A stretch of 64,000 nucleotides of DNA from positions 1-64,000 of the forward strand of contig JANWZA010000037.1 in assembly GCA_025054775.1 (NCBI GenBank), written 5' to 3'. Below are positions 17,914 to 27,636 of this stretch, piece by piece; position 1 is the stretch's first letter, and the number at the start of each line of letters is the position of its first letter. Position numbers and translations under genes: made by a program. Source of the stretch: Microscillaceae bacterium (GTDB lineage: Bacteria; Bacteroidota; Bacteroidia; Cytophagales; Microscillaceae). Below the pieces are notes generated by a model, which worked only from the letters and a program-made list of their open reading frames with translations, was not told the origin of the DNA and did not search any database.

Positions 17914-20900
17914 TTAAACCGTAACCTCTTCGGCGAGTTCAAGTTGAGATTCGGGTTTTATGAATTTGAAAGTTTGTTTCACCTTCATTTTAGTCCTTTC
18001 TGAGAGCAAATACATGATTGGCACAAGCACCAACGTTAAGAAAGTGGCAAAAACTAATCCAAAAATCATAGTCCATGAGAGCGGTCCCCAAAAAGCAACA
18101 CTATCGCCTCCAAAGAAAATGTGCGGATTAAGTTCGGTAAATAAAGTTACAAAATCAATATTTAGCCCTACTGCTAAGGGAATGAGCCCCAGCGTAGTAG
18201 CGCTTGCTGTAAGCAAGACAGGGGTCATGCGTGTACGTCCTGCCTCTACTACTGCCTCAAACAAGCCTACCCCCTGCTCGCGCAAAAGGTCGGCAAATTC
18301 TACTAAAAGAATACCATTTCGTACTACAATTCCTGCCAAAGCTACAATGCCTACGCCTGTCATAACAATAGAGATTTTCATACCAAAGATAGATAGCCCC
18401 AATAGCACACCAATAATACTAAATAGAACTTCGGAGAGAATAATAATAGGTTTAGAAACAGAATTGAATTGAGTAACCAAAATCAATAAAATCATTCCTA
18501 AGGAAATAAGCAAGGCATTTGCCAGAAAAGCGCTAGTTTCCTTTTGTTGTTCTTGCTCACCACCCATGCTAATGCTTATAGTATCGGGCTTAGGGAAGTT
18601 TTTGAGAGCTTGTTCAATGTTTGCTACTACTTCGTTAGGATTGAAGCCTGCTAACACGTTGGAACTCAATGTAACAATTCGTTTCTGATTTTTGCGTTTA
18701 ATACCACCGAAAGTTTTATCATATTTCACATTTGCCACTGCTGAAAGTGGGATAGTACGCAAAATCCCTCCCATGTTCATATCTCTAAATGTAATTTGAT
18801 GGTTCATGAGCGTAGCAATATTGTTTCGTTGATCAATTTGATAACGAATTTGAATTGGATACTCTTCGTTAGCTTCTCTAAATTTGGCAGGTTTATCAAT
18901 TCCGAAAATAGCATTTCTAATTTCAGCACCAATTTGTCCTGTGGAGATACCTTCTTTATTAGCACGTTCTCTATCAATTTCAATGGTAAGTTGAGGCTTA
19001 TTTATTTGCACATCAGATTTTAGCTCCTCTATGCCTGCAATCTGCAAAGAGTCAAGGTATCGCTTAATTTTTTGTGAAATTACTACTAACTCATCCAAGT
19101 CTTCGCCTGTAATTTCAATACTAATTGGTTTTCCTACTGGAGGACCGTTTCGCTCTTGGTCAACGGCAATTTCGGCACCAGGAATATCTTTAACGGCTTG
19201 GCGTACTTTATCTAAATAAACAGCTGTAGATTGCCCGTTCCTGCGAGAAAATTCCACGAAAGCAATAGAAACTTTACTTTTGTTGGGCGCGTTACTTCTA
19301 TCTCCTTCCGCAGGGTCGCTTACTCCTACAGTAACATTAGCAATTACAGACTCTACCAAGGGATTATTTTTCCCTATTACCTCAAAAACACGTTTTTCAA
19401 TGATGCGTGTAATGGAGTCGGTATAGGTTTGGTCAGTTCCAATAGGAAGTGTGGTATAAATCTCTATAAAATTAGGGTCGCTTTTAGGAAAGAACTCTAT
19501 TTTGGGTTGGCGAACAATAGTAAGCACAATACTGAAAAAGAATAGAAAGATAGTACCTATTAGAAACAAATAAGGTCTTGTACCTTTCAAAGCCCAAGCC
19601 AAGAAATTAGCATACGCATTTTGGAAAGATACCCAAATGTGGTTTTGGAAATAATAAATTGCTGAGGTAAGTATGAACTTATTGAGCAAAAATAGAAGCC
19701 ATAGTAAGATAGTAAAGTTTCCTAATCCAAAGCCAGCCTCACCTCCTAAAAGATAGAAAATAAGAGCAATGGCTATCATAATTATTGAGGTAATAACCGT
19801 ACCTTTATAGCTCTTAATTTGGTTATGGTGATGCGGCTTCATAAAATCTACAGCAAAGACGGGGTTTATGATATATGCCACAGCCAAAGAGGCTAAGAGC
19901 GTGATAATCAAAGTAATAGGTAAGAAAAACATAAACTTACCGATAATACCTTGCCAAAAAGCCAGAGGTACAAACGGGGCAAGGGTAGTCATTGTTCCTG
20001 ACAAGACAGGAATAAAGACTTCACCTGCTGCAGTTTTAGCGGCTTGTTTAATAGGCACTTTGCCGTTGTCAAAAATGCGGTGTGTATTTTCTATTACCAC
20101 AATCGCATCATCTACCACAATGCCAAGAGCTAATAGAAAAGAGAATAACACTATCATATTGAGCGAAAAACCAATCATGGGCATAATCAAAAATGCCAAA
20201 AACATAGACAACGGCACAGACAAGGCTACAAAAATGGCATTAGTAACGCCCATGAAAAACATTAAAATAACCGTAACTAAAATAAAGCCGATAATGATAG
20301 TGTTTATCAAATCATGTAGGGTAATGCGTGTACCTTTGGACTGGTCATTAGTAATGGTAACTCTCAAATCTTTGGGAAATTTGTTTGTAGCTTGAAATTC
20401 GGCAATAATTTCACGGCATTTATCTGCAGCATTGATAAGGTTTTCTCCTCCTTTTTTCAACACATTAAGCGTAATTACGTTCTTTCCATCAAGCCGTGCA
20501 TAACTTTCTTGTTCTTTGAATCCGTCTTTTACCTCAGCAATGTCTTTCAAATAAACCTTTGCCCCTCCAGAGGCTCCTACTATCAAATTTTTAATGGTTT
20601 CAATATCTTTGAATTCACCTGTAATACTGACAGAGCGTCGCACCCCGTCTAAGCTAATAGTTCCTCCTGAAATAGTTAGGTTCTCAAAAGCAACCGCATT
20701 TTGTACATCACGCAAGGTTACATTAGCGGCTTGCATCTTGAACATATCTAAATTGATTTGTATTTCCCTGTCTAACGCTCCTACAATATCTACTCTACGG
20801 ATTTCAGGCATCGCTTCTATGCGTTCTTCTAATTCTTTGGCAAATTTTTTCAATTTATTCAAATCAAAATCCCCTGAGAGGTTGATATATAAGACAGGAA

Positions 20901-21333
20901 TTTCTGAAAAATCAATTTCTTGGACGTTAGGCTGCTGAGGTAAATCGGCAGGTAAGTCGGTACGTGCTTTATCCACGGCATCTTTTACCCGTTGTTTTGC
21001 CTCTTCAGGTCTTACTGTAGTGCTAAATTCTACAATCACATTAGAAAAGTCTTGTAACGAGTTGCTTGTAAATTTCTTTACCCCATTGATAGATTTGATT
21101 TGGTTTTCTATCGGTTTGGTAACCAAGTTTTCCATGTCTTTGGGAGAAGTGCCTGGGTAAATGGTACTCACGTAGATAGTAGGCACTACAATATCAGGAA
21201 ACTGCTCTTTGGGCAAATTGAGGTAAGAAATGATCCCTGCAATTGAAATAATAATTGTAATGATGTAAATGCTTGTTTTATTGTCTATTGCCCACGAAGA
21301 GGCAAAAAATTCCTTTTCAAAATTATCTTTCAT
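17914..21333 (-). CDS. efflux RND transporter permease subunit (AcrB/HAE1-like)
   Basis: A 1139-residue inner-membrane proton-driven pump with the usual two repeats of six helices and two large periplasmic loops. The proton-relay aspartate pair is in ALGIVVDDAIVVIENTH of helix 4; GIVVRNGILLVEFADLLREQG is the helix 11 region (shown in part). The second-half insert and the extra ~60 residues between helices 6 and 7, with predicted additional membrane segments, make it slightly longer than AcrB (1049). It is preceded by its adaptor gene 39 bases upstream. No TolC-like outer-membrane factor is adjacent. Substrate range cannot be read from the sequence. Confidence 0.93.
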   Translation of the reverse strand: MKDNFEKEFFASSWAIDNKTSIYIITIIISIAGIISYLNLPKEQFPDIVVPTIYVSTIYPGTSPKDMENLVTKPIENQIKSINGVKKFTSNSLQDFSNVIVEFSTTVRPEEAKQRVKDAVDKARTDLPADLPQQPNVQEIDFSEIPVLYINLSGDFDLNKLKKFAKELEERIEAMPEIRRVDIVGALDREIQINLDMFKMQAANVTLRDVQNAVAFENLTISGGTISLDGVRRSVSITGEFKDIETIKNLIVGASGGAKVYLKDIAEVKDGFKEQESYARLDGKNVITLNVLKKGGENLINAADKCREIIAEFQATNKFPKDLRVTITNDQSKGTRITLHDLINTIIIGFILVTVILMFFMGVTNAIFVALSVPLSMFLAFLIMPMIGFSLNMIVLFSFLLALGIVVDDAIVVIENTHRIFDNGKVPIKQAAKTAAGEVFIPVLSGTMTTLAPFVPLAFWQGIIGKFMFFLPITLIITLLASLAVAYIINPVFAVDFMKPHHHNQIKSYKGTVITSIIMIAIALIFYLLGGEAGFGLGNFTILLWLLFLLNKFILTSAIYYFQNHIWVSFQNAYANFLAWALKGTRPYLFLIGTIFLFFFSIVLTIVRQPKIEFFPKSDPNFIEIYTTLPIGTDQTYTDSITRIIEKRVFEVIGKNNPLVESVIANVTVGVSDPAEGDRSNAPNKSKVSIAFVEFSRRNGQSTAVYLDKVRQAVKDIPGAEIAVDQERNGPPVGKPISIEITGEDLDELVVISQKIKRYLDSLQIAGIEELKSDVQINKPQLTIEIDRERANKEGISTGQIGAEIRNAIFGIDKPAKFREANEEYPIQIRYQIDQRNNIATLMNHQITFRDMNMGGILRTIPLSAVANVKYDKTFGGIKRKNQKRIVTLSSNVLAGFNPNEVVANIEQALKNFPKPDTISISMGGEQEQQKETSAFLANALLISLGMILLILVTQFNSVSKPIIILSEVLFSIIGVLLGLSIFGMKISIVMTGVGIVALAGIVVRNGILLVEFADLLREQGVGLFEAVVEAGRTRMTPVLLTASATTLGLIPLAVGLNIDFVTLFTELNPHIFFGGDSVAFWGPLSWTMIFGLVFATFLTLVLVPIMYLLSERTKMKVKQTFKFIKPESQLELAEEVTV

Positions 21334-21372
21334 ATTTTTTATACGATTAAAGTTTGAGATTTAGTTTTTGGA

Positions 21373-22488
21373 CTAAAACTTAATAATATCTCCGTCGTTT
21401 AGGTCAAGATAGCCTATGGTAATTAGTTTATCACCTACAGAAAGTCCTTCTTTGATTTCTGCTAACTTATTGTAGGTCTGCCCTACGGTTACTTTTCTTT
21501 TGCGAGCAACTTGACGATTATTTTCAGTAGTAGCTATCATTACAAAACTACCTTCTTCGCTATTCTGAATTACATTGATGGGGATAGTAATTGCGTCTTT
21601 TACTTCGTAATCTACAATTTTAAGTTTGGCATACATATTTGGTCTAAGGTCGGCATCGGCAGGCAGGCGAACTTCTACCTTGAAGGTGCGGTTAGTCGGG
21701 TTGATAGCCTTGCTATAAAAACTTACCGTAGCATTAAATTCCTTTTTTGTATCTGGAATTTCTACAATAGCCTTTGTACCAATCTTTATTTTGGATACGT
21801 GAGCCTCGGCTACGTCAGCTACTAATCGCAAATCCGATAGATTTACCACACGCACACAAGGAGCGCCAGGAGCAGTGCTTTCTCCAATTTTGGCATATAC
21901 CTCATCCACTGTACCTGCTATTGAGGAGCGAATAATGGTTTTATCTAATTGATCTTTGAGCGAAGCGAGGCGTTTTTCTAGGCTTTCTTTTTGGTTCTTA
22001 GCCGTCAGAAATTGCACCTCTGTACCAATTTTATTATCCCATAAATCTTTTTGTTTGAGGTATAGCGTTTGAGCAAATGAAAGTTGCGTTTCTACCTCCT
22101 GAATAGCTTGTAAAATTTGTGTATTATCTATTTCGGCTAAAGCTTGCCCTGCTGCTACTGCCATGCCTTCGGTTACATACACACGCGTGATAGTACCTGG
22201 CATTTTGGCACTCATGTTTATGTTTTGCTTGGCTTCTATGCGCCCTTGCAAATCAATAAAATGCTGAAACGGCTGATAGCTAATTTCTTTTACCGAAACG
22301 ATTTTAGTACGAATGTTATCCTGTTCTTTGGCACCTGTTTTTCTGCCGATTTCTTTTTCTAATCGGCTAATCTCTTGGGCAATTTGTTTATGTTGGGCTT
22401 TTAGGCGTGCTAGTTTCGCTTCTTTGGTCTCACTGCCACAAGCCAATAAAAACGAAAGCGAAAATAAAAAAATAGCTATTCTTTGCAT
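21373..22488 (-). CDS. efflux RND transporter periplasmic adaptor subunit (lipoprotein)
   Basis: A 371-residue membrane-fusion protein with lipobox FLLACGSE (Cys17). A short coiled coil (KLARLKAQHKQIAQEISRLE) follows the lipid anchor, then the biotinyl-lipoyl hairpin halves (INMSAKMPGTITRVYVTEGM and IRSSIAGTVDEVYAKIGES), an alpha-helical hairpin about 130-185, and beta-barrel and membrane-proximal domains. It links the RND permease encoded 39 bases downstream to an outer-membrane channel that must be encoded elsewhere. Confidence 0.92.
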   Translation of the reverse strand: MQRIAIFLFSLSFLLACGSETKEAKLARLKAQHKQIAQEISRLEKEIGRKTGAKEQDNIRTKIVSVKEISYQPFQHFIDLQGRIEAKQNINMSAKMPGTITRVYVTEGMAVAAGQALAEIDNTQILQAIQEVETQLSFAQTLYLKQKDLWDNKIGTEVQFLTAKNQKESLEKRLASLKDQLDKTIIRSSIAGTVDEVYAKIGESTAPGAPCVRVVNLSDLRLVADVAEAHVSKIKIGTKAIVEIPDTKKEFNATVSFYSKAINPTNRTFKVEVRLPADADLRPNMYAKLKIVDYEVKDAITIPINVIQNSEEGSFVMIATTENNRQVARKRKVTVGQTYNKLAEIKEGLSVGDKLITIGYLDLNDGDIIKF

Positions 22489-22727
22489 ATGGAAAAAATT
22501 AAGTCTTGGAAAGAAATGTTTTGATATTATAAAGCTACGTAAAAAACTTTGAAAACCCTAAAAATGTTTTAAGTTTCCTTTGAATATTCAATAAGTAGTG
22601 CTATTTTTGTTTTTCTTACAGAAACACAATAGTTGAATTAAAAAATTCGTATTTATTTGGTTTGCAAACCCATAAATTAGCAATAACATTTTTTGGCTTT
22701 CCCCTTCGCTCTTTTCGCTTTGCTTAA

Positions 22728-22790
22728 AGAGCTTCTCTCACGCTTCAGTGCTACGCACCAATCCCTTCGGCTTGTCCTTTCAATCCCTAA
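22728..22790 (-). repeat. REP-like structured repeat, copy 2
   Basis: The reverse complement begins TTAGGGATTGAAAGG and shares CTGAAGCGTGAG with the copy at 14003-14066; about nine differences in 64 positions. The copies are in opposite orientation and both intergenic. On the plus strand, each copy is followed within about 100 bases by the same A/T-rich hairpin motif. Confidence 0.8.
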
Positions 22791-22892
22791 CGTATTTTTT
22801 TGCTAACTTTCTAAAAATTGCTAAACTTTAGAGAACTTAATACAAAAATTCTAAACAAATAATCATTTCATTGTGGGAAATAAGCCTTGAAA

Positions 22893-22924
22893 TTTGAGTA
22901 TTTGCCCAAAAAACACTACCTTTG
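22893..22924 (+). promoter_or_regulatory. gyrA promoter
   Basis: TTTG (22893-22896), 20 bases, then TACCTTTG (22917-22924), matching the Bacteroidota TTTG-N19/20-TAnnTTTG pattern. Transcription would start near 22931, leaving a leader of about 110 bases that includes the tandem repeats before the ATG at 23040. Confidence 0.7.
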
Positions 22925-22972
22925 AAGACTAAAAGAAAACAATTCTGTTTCCAAGGCCTCACTTCATACCTT

Positions 22973-23031
22973 TTTATTAAGCTCATTTATTAAGCTCAAA
23001 ACATAACTCAAAACATAACTCAAAACATAAC
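22973..23031 (+). repeat. two tandem repeats in the gyrA leader
   Basis: TTTATTAAGCTCA occurs twice in a row (22973-22985, 22986-22998). It runs into AAAACATAACTC at 22998-23009 and 23010-23021, with a partial third unit, AAAACATAAC, at 23022-23031. The array ends 8 bases before the gyrA start codon, so unit number would change the leader and the ribosome-binding region. Confidence 0.9.
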
Positions 23032-23039
23032 AAATTGCA

Positions 23040-26000
23040 ATGACAGACGCACAAAACCCATCTATCCTCCCTGTTGATATTGAAGAGGAAATGAAAACCG
23101 CCTACATAGACTATGCTATGTCGGTCATTATTTCGCGTGCCTTGCCCGATGTCCGCGACGGGCTAAAACCCGTACACCGCCGCGTACTTTATACAATGGA
23201 CGAACTCGGTTTACAACACAATAAACCCTACAAAAAATCAGCACGCATCGTAGGCGATACTCTGGGCAAATTCCACCCACATGGTGATGCCTCTGTTTAT
23301 GATACGTTAGTACGCATGGCTCAGGATTGGTCTTTGCGTTATACCTTAGTAGATGGACAAGGAAACTTCGGCTCTATGGATGGAGACTCACCAGCAAGTA
23401 TGCGCTACTGTGTGGTAGGAAATACTCTTATCAAAACGGATAAAGGATTGGTACGTATGGACTCACTTGTGCCGCATACCGCATTAAATTCTGACAATGA
23501 ATTAGATATCGAAGTTTTATCTATCCACAAACAAAAACATAAAGCTACAAAATTTTTCAATTCGGGTTATCACCTTACCTACAAACTACGCACCCAAGAA
23601 GGATTTGAAATAGAAGGAACAGCCAATCACCCTATTTTGGTATGTGAAAAAGACCACCAAGGAAAACCGCAATATGTCTGGAAATTGCTTGCCCACCTAC
23701 AACCAGGCGACAAGGTTGTCATAGACCGCACTCAAGAAACGCTCAACAAACAACCTTTTACCGAAGAGCAAAAGTATTGGGCAATTATAGCAGGTTGCCT
23801 CATTTCAGAAGGCCATGTTCAAGAAAAAAGAGTTGGTTTTAATAATGCTGACGAGCAATATTTCAAAGATTTTGTAAATGCTTACCAAAGCGTATTAGGC
23901 ACACAATTTTACATATATGAGCGTTACCTAAAATCAGGTAAAAAAATATATGAATTTGACGTTCAGAACCATACCGAATTACAAAAGTTCGCTCATAGTC
24001 CTTTATATGCCGATTTGGTAGGGCTAAAAGCAGAACAAAAACGTATTCCTACCTACATTTGGCAAACCTCTAAAACTGCCCAAAAAATATTTCTACAATA
24101 CTTGTTTGAAGGTGGCGGCAATATTTCTGCTCCCAAAGGATGCACCCCTTGCTTACAATACTGCACACAAAGTTTACAATTAGCCAAAGAAATTCAACTT
24201 TTACTTTTAGAATTTGGCGTAATTGGCAAAATTAGTGAACAAACAGAAAGAAAAGAATTTAAGGTGAGCATTAGCGGATTTTACAATATTGAAAAATTTT
24301 ATCAAAATATCAATTTTGCCACACAAAAAGCTATCAGATTACAAACCTTGATAGAGGAGGAGAGGCAATACCGCATACAACACTCGCCCAAATTTCATTT
24401 TAGCTATGATACTATTCCCTATATCTCCGAATATTTGCGAAAATACGATAAGCCTAAAAGTGCTTATTTAGCCAAAAACAATTTTGATAGGTTTGAACGC
24501 ATTGAAACCAATTACCAGCAAATTTTGCAAGCCATTAACCAAGAGCATCTGAAAGTCCTTTTTCAACATTTTGTAGCTGATAGGTATTATTTCGCTACTA
24601 CCGAATCTTGTGAATTACAACCTGAACCGAAAGTGGTTTACTCGGTAAAGGTAGAAAGCACTTGCCATTCGTTTGTGGCTAACGGCTTTATTAATCACAA
24701 TACCGAAGCTCGCTTACAACGTATTTCAGAGGAATTATTAGAAGATATAAACAAAGAAACCGTTGATTTTCAACCTAATTTTGATGACTCACTACAAGAG
24801 CCTACTGTCTTGCCTTGCAAGATTCCTAACTTACTTATTAATGGAGCATCAGGAATTGCCGTAGGTATGGCTACCAATATGCCCCCACACAATTTAAGCG
24901 AGGTAGTAGACGGAATTATTGCTTTTTTGGACAATCCTGAAATTAGCATCACTGAGTTAATGAAATACATCCCCGCCCCTGACTTCCCCACAGGAGGTAT
25001 TATCTGGGGCTACCAAGGGGTGAGAAATGCCTACGAAACAGGACGGGGGAGAATCATAATCCGTGCAGTTGCCAAAATTGAAACTACCAAGACAGGCAAA
25101 CAGCAAATCATCGTTACTGAAGTGCCTTATCAAACCAACCGCGATTTGTTAATTGAAAAAACAGCTCAACTAGTCCAAGAAAAGAAAATTGAAGGCATTT
25201 CGGATATCCGTAACGAGTCTAACAAAGAAGGTACGCGTATTGTTTACGATATCAAACGTGACTATGACGCTCAAATTGTTCTAAACCAACTCTACAAATA
25301 TACGGGTTTACAAACTTCGTTTAGCGTCAATAATGTAGCCTTAGTGAAAGGCAGACCCATGACCTTGAACCTTAAAGAATTGATACATCATTTTGTAGAA
25401 CATAGGCACGAGGTTATTTACCGCCGTACCGCCTTTGAACTCAAAGAGGCCAAAGCCCGTCAGCATATCTTGCAAGGTTATCTCATTGCCTTAGATAATC
25501 TAGATGTCGTTATTGCCCTTATTCGTGCCTCCAAAGATACTGAAACAGCTAAAACCGGCTTAATCGAGAACTTTCAACTCTCTGAAATTCAGGCAAAAGC
25601 CATTCTAGATTTGCGTTTGCAACGCCTTACCGCCTTAGAACGAGACAAAATTGTAGAGGAATACCACCGCATTACCGAACTTATTGCCAAATTAGAAGCT
25701 ATTCTAGCCGACAAAACATTGAGAACCCAAATCATTAAAGACGAATTAACTGAAATGAAACAGCGTTACGGGGATAAGCGACGTACACAAATTGATTATA
25801 ACGGTAGCGAAGAGGACTTTAGCATTGAGGAAATAATAGAAGAGGAGAGCGTAGTAGTTACTATTTCGCATGAAGGGTTTATCAAACGTACCTCTCTTAC
25901 AGAATATCGTAAGCAAGGACGCGGGGGAGTAGGTTCGCGCAGTGTGAAAGCCAGCGATAATGACTTTACAGAGCATCTATTTGTAACCTCCTCGCACGCT

Positions 26001-26894
26001 TACTTGCTCTTCTTTACTAACTACGGCAAAGTTTATTGGAAAAAAGCCTACGAAATTCAAGAAGCCTCTAAAACTGCCAAAGGTACGCACATCCGCAACC
26101 TGATTCAACTAGAAAAAGACGAAAAAGTACAAGCCGTGATAGATGTCCGTAACCTCAATGATACCGATTTCGTGCAAAACCATTACCTTGTAATGTGTAC
26201 TGAAAAAGGCATTATCAAAAAGACTGAATTAGAGGCTTTCTCACGACCACGCGCCAACGGAATTGTTGCCATCTCTATTGACGAAAACGATAAACTACTC
26301 GACGTACAACTCACTAATGGTAATAATCATATCATTTTAGCTTCACGATTAGGACGTGCCGTCCATTTCCACGAAGAACAGGTACGACCTATGGGGCGTA
26401 CAGCCGCAGGCGTGAAAGGCATCACCCTAGCCGAAGATGAGGATGCTAACGACCGAGTAGTAGGCATGGTGTGCGTAAGCCATGAGAACTCCACACTTTT
26501 GGTAGTTTCTGAAAAAGGCTATGGCAAGCGTACTGATTTAGGAGATTATCGCGTTACTAACCGAGGAGCAAAAGGTGTTACTACTTTGAAAATGACCGAG
26601 AAAACAGGTTACGTAGTCGCTATTAAAGAAGTCCAAGACTCTGATGACTTGATGATTATCAACAAAACAGGCATGCTAATTCGTATCCCTGTTAATCAAT
26701 TACGTGTAATGGGTAGAGCTACGCAAGGTGTTAAACTTATTCGTTTGCAAGACGAAGACGATGTAATTGTTTCAGTAGCCAAAGTAAAACACGAAGCTAA
26801 TGACGAAGAAGAGCAAATTAGTAATCAATCAGTTATAGAGCAAGAGAATAACCAAAATCATTCGCTCCCTTTAAGTAAGGGAAAGGCAGAATAA
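23040..26894 (+). CDS. gyrA: DNA gyrase subunit A precursor containing an in-frame intein
   Basis: A 1284-residue precursor; removing residues 124-554 leaves a normal 853-residue GyrA. The N-extein (1-123) carries [20 protein letters not shown], the quinolone-region [20 protein letters not shown], and the DNA-cleaving tyrosine at its last residue, SMRY (Tyr123). The C-extein starts TEARLQRIS and carries the tower/coiled-coil region and six-bladed C-terminal beta-pinwheel, including the GyrA box in [10 protein letters not shown]. The enzyme introduces negative supercoils with GyrB and is essential, so the intein must splice. The acidic C-terminal tail is normal for Bacteroidota. The gene is transcribed alone, from a promoter at 22893-22924, with tandem repeats in its leader. 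Confidence 0.98.
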   Translation: MTDAQNPSILPVDIEEEMKTAYIDYAMSVIISRALPDVRDGLKPVHRRVLYTMDELGLQHNKPYKKSARIVGDTLGKFHPHGDASVYDTLVRMAQDWSLRYTLVDGQGNFGSMDGDSPASMRYCVVGNTLIKTDKGLVRMDSLVPHTALNSDNELDIEVLSIHKQKHKATKFFNSGYHLTYKLRTQEGFEIEGTANHPILVCEKDHQGKPQYVWKLLAHLQPGDKVVIDRTQETLNKQPFTEEQKYWAIIAGCLISEGHVQEKRVGFNNADEQYFKDFVNAYQSVLGTQFYIYERYLKSGKKIYEFDVQNHTELQKFAHSPLYADLVGLKAEQKRIPTYIWQTSKTAQKIFLQYLFEGGGNISAPKGCTPCLQYCTQSLQLAKEIQLLLLEFGVIGKISEQTERKEFKVSISGFYNIEKFYQNINFATQKAIRLQTLIEEERQYRIQHSPKFHFSYDTIPYISEYLRKYDKPKSAYLAKNNFDRFERIETNYQQILQAINQEHLKVLFQHFVADRYYFATTESCELQPEPKVVYSVKVESTCHSFVANGFINHNTEARLQRISEELLEDINKETVDFQPNFDDSLQEPTVLPCKIPNLLINGASGIAVGMATNMPPHNLSEVVDGIIAFLDNPEISITELMKYIPAPDFPTGGIIWGYQGVRNAYETGRGRIIIRAVAKIETTKTGKQQIIVTEVPYQTNRDLLIEKTAQLVQEKKIEGISDIRNESNKEGTRIVYDIKRDYDAQIVLNQLYKYTGLQTSFSVNNVALVKGRPMTLNLKELIHHFVEHRHEVIYRRTAFELKEAKARQHILQGYLIALDNLDVVIALIRASKDTETAKTGLIENFQLSEIQAKAILDLRLQRLTALERDKIVEEYHRITELIAKLEAILADKTLRTQIIKDELTEMKQRYGDKRRTQIDYNGSEEDFSIEEIIEEESVVVTISHEGFIKRTSLTEYRKQGRGGVGSRSVKASDNDFTEHLFVTSSHAYLLFFTNYGKVYWKKAYEIQEASKTAKGTHIRNLIQLEKDEKVQAVIDVRNLNDTDFVQNHYLVMCTEKGIIKKTELEAFSRPRANGIVAISIDENDKLLDVQLTNGNNHIILASRLGRAVHFHEEQVRPMGRTAAGVKGITLAEDEDANDRVVGMVCVSHENSTLLVVSEKGYGKRTDLGDYRVTNRGAKGVTTLKMTEKTGYVVAIKEVQDSDDLMIINKTGMLIRIPVNQLRVMGRATQGVKLIRLQDEDDVIVSVAKVKHEANDEEEQISNQSVIEQENNQNHSLPLSKGKAE
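23409..24701 (+). mobile_element. GyrA intein with LAGLIDADG-type homing endonuclease region
   Basis: 431 residues (precursor 124-554) inserted directly after catalytic Tyr123, the same SMRY/TEAR site used by mycobacterial GyrA inteins. Splicing motifs are complete: Cys124 first residue ([20 protein letters not shown], block A), GTANHPIL with Thr194 and His197 (block B), and [17 protein letters not shown] ending in His553-Asn554 (blocks F and G) before Thr555. Between them lies a two-motif homing endonuclease: [12 protein letters not shown] (acidic Glu257) and [11 protein letters not shown], where Gly359 occupies the position of the second catalytic acid. Splicing should work; DNA cleavage is doubtful. 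Base composition looks like the host gene's surroundings. Confidence 0.95.
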
Positions 26895-27117
26895 AGATAA
26901 GAAACCTTCCAAAAAAGGAAAAATTTAAGCGCACAAGGCAAAAATAAAAACTTCCTTTATTCTTTTAAGAGGAAATCCATAAAAAAGATTATGCTAAAAT
27001 GAAATTGAAATAAAGTACTGCATTCTTACACATTGCTTACTAAGAAAAAACTTTTTCTCATATCAGCCAAAATGTTTGTTATGGTGCGATAATTTAACAA
27101 AAAAATTCTTCTAACTT

Positions 27118-27579
27118 TTATGCTTTTTTAATTCGTATAAGGTCTAACAATTGGTTTAAGGTTTGGGCTTGCTCTTGAGTCAGGATAGATTGATGCAAAG
27201 GGTTTTGTTCAAACTCTTGGTCAATTTTTTGTAGGAGTTCGAGGGCTTGGGTTGAAATGCTCACATTCCATTCGCGCTTGTCAGTTTCAGAACGTTGTTT
27301 AAGGACAAGATTTTTAGCAACTAATTTGTCAATAATACGCGTAACGTTAGAATTTTTATCAATCATTCTTTTACGAATTTCTAATACACAAAGGCCATGA
27401 GGCAAGGCCCCACGTAAAATACGCAATACATTGTACTGCTCCAAAGAAATACCAAATACTTTTATTCTCTGCAAAAAAATAGCTTTAAGCCAACTTGCTG
27501 TAAACAAGATATTTAAGTGAGCTTTCTGGATTTCAGAATTGAATTTTTGAGTATGTAGCTCCTCCTCTATGGTAAGCAT
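27118..27579 (-). CDS. MarR family transcriptional regulator
   Basis: A 153-residue winged-helix protein. LEQYNVLRILRGALPHGLCVLEIRKRM is the helix-turn-helix entry, and DKNSNVTRIIDKLVAKNLVLKQRSETDKREW is the recognition helix plus wing (both quoted only in part as motifs: NVTRIIDKLVAKNL and SETDKREW). MarR proteins are homodimeric repressors answering small ligands. No pump or enzyme gene is divergently placed next to it; the gene is 57 bases downstream of the leucine-rich-repeat gene on the same strand and may be cotranscribed with it. Target unknown. Confidence 0.88.
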   Translation of the reverse strand: MLTIEEELHTQKFNSEIQKAHLNILFTASWLKAIFLQRIKVFGISLEQYNVLRILRGALPHGLCVLEIRKRMIDKNSNVTRIIDKLVAKNLVLKQRSETDKREWNVSISTQALELLQKIDQEFEQNPLHQSILTQEQAQTLNQLLDLIRIKKA

Positions 27580-27636
27580 AATTTTGGGCTTTGGCTTCTA
27601 CTAATAACCTAAATTTTAGGCAAGTTGTTTATTCTT

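Larger units (their letters stand above)
22489..23039. other. 551-bp divergent intergenic region upstream of gyrA
   Basis: Contains a REP-like repeat (22728-22790), an A/T-rich hairpin motif (about 22808-22850), the gyrA promoter (22893-22924) and a tandemly repeated leader (22973-23031). No promoter of the usual pattern was found for the leftward adaptor gene. No coding sequence was seen. Confidence 0.7.

Noticed and set aside
17960-20938. Plus-strand open frames of 100-175 residues opposite the RND pump gene
   Set aside because: They are antisense shadows of a well-supported minus-strand gene, with no homology or promoters.
22973-23031. Possible CRISPR array in the gyrA leader
   Set aside because: Units are contiguous 12-13 bp repeats without spacers, and no cas genes occur in the window.
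23409-24701. Insertion in gyrA as a gene disruption or assembly chimera
   Set aside because: The frame is kept at both ends, all splicing residues are present, and removal restores GyrA exactly.
27118-27579. MarR protein as regulator of the RND efflux operon
   Set aside because: It is 5 kb away beyond gyrA, on no shared promoter; no evidence connects them.
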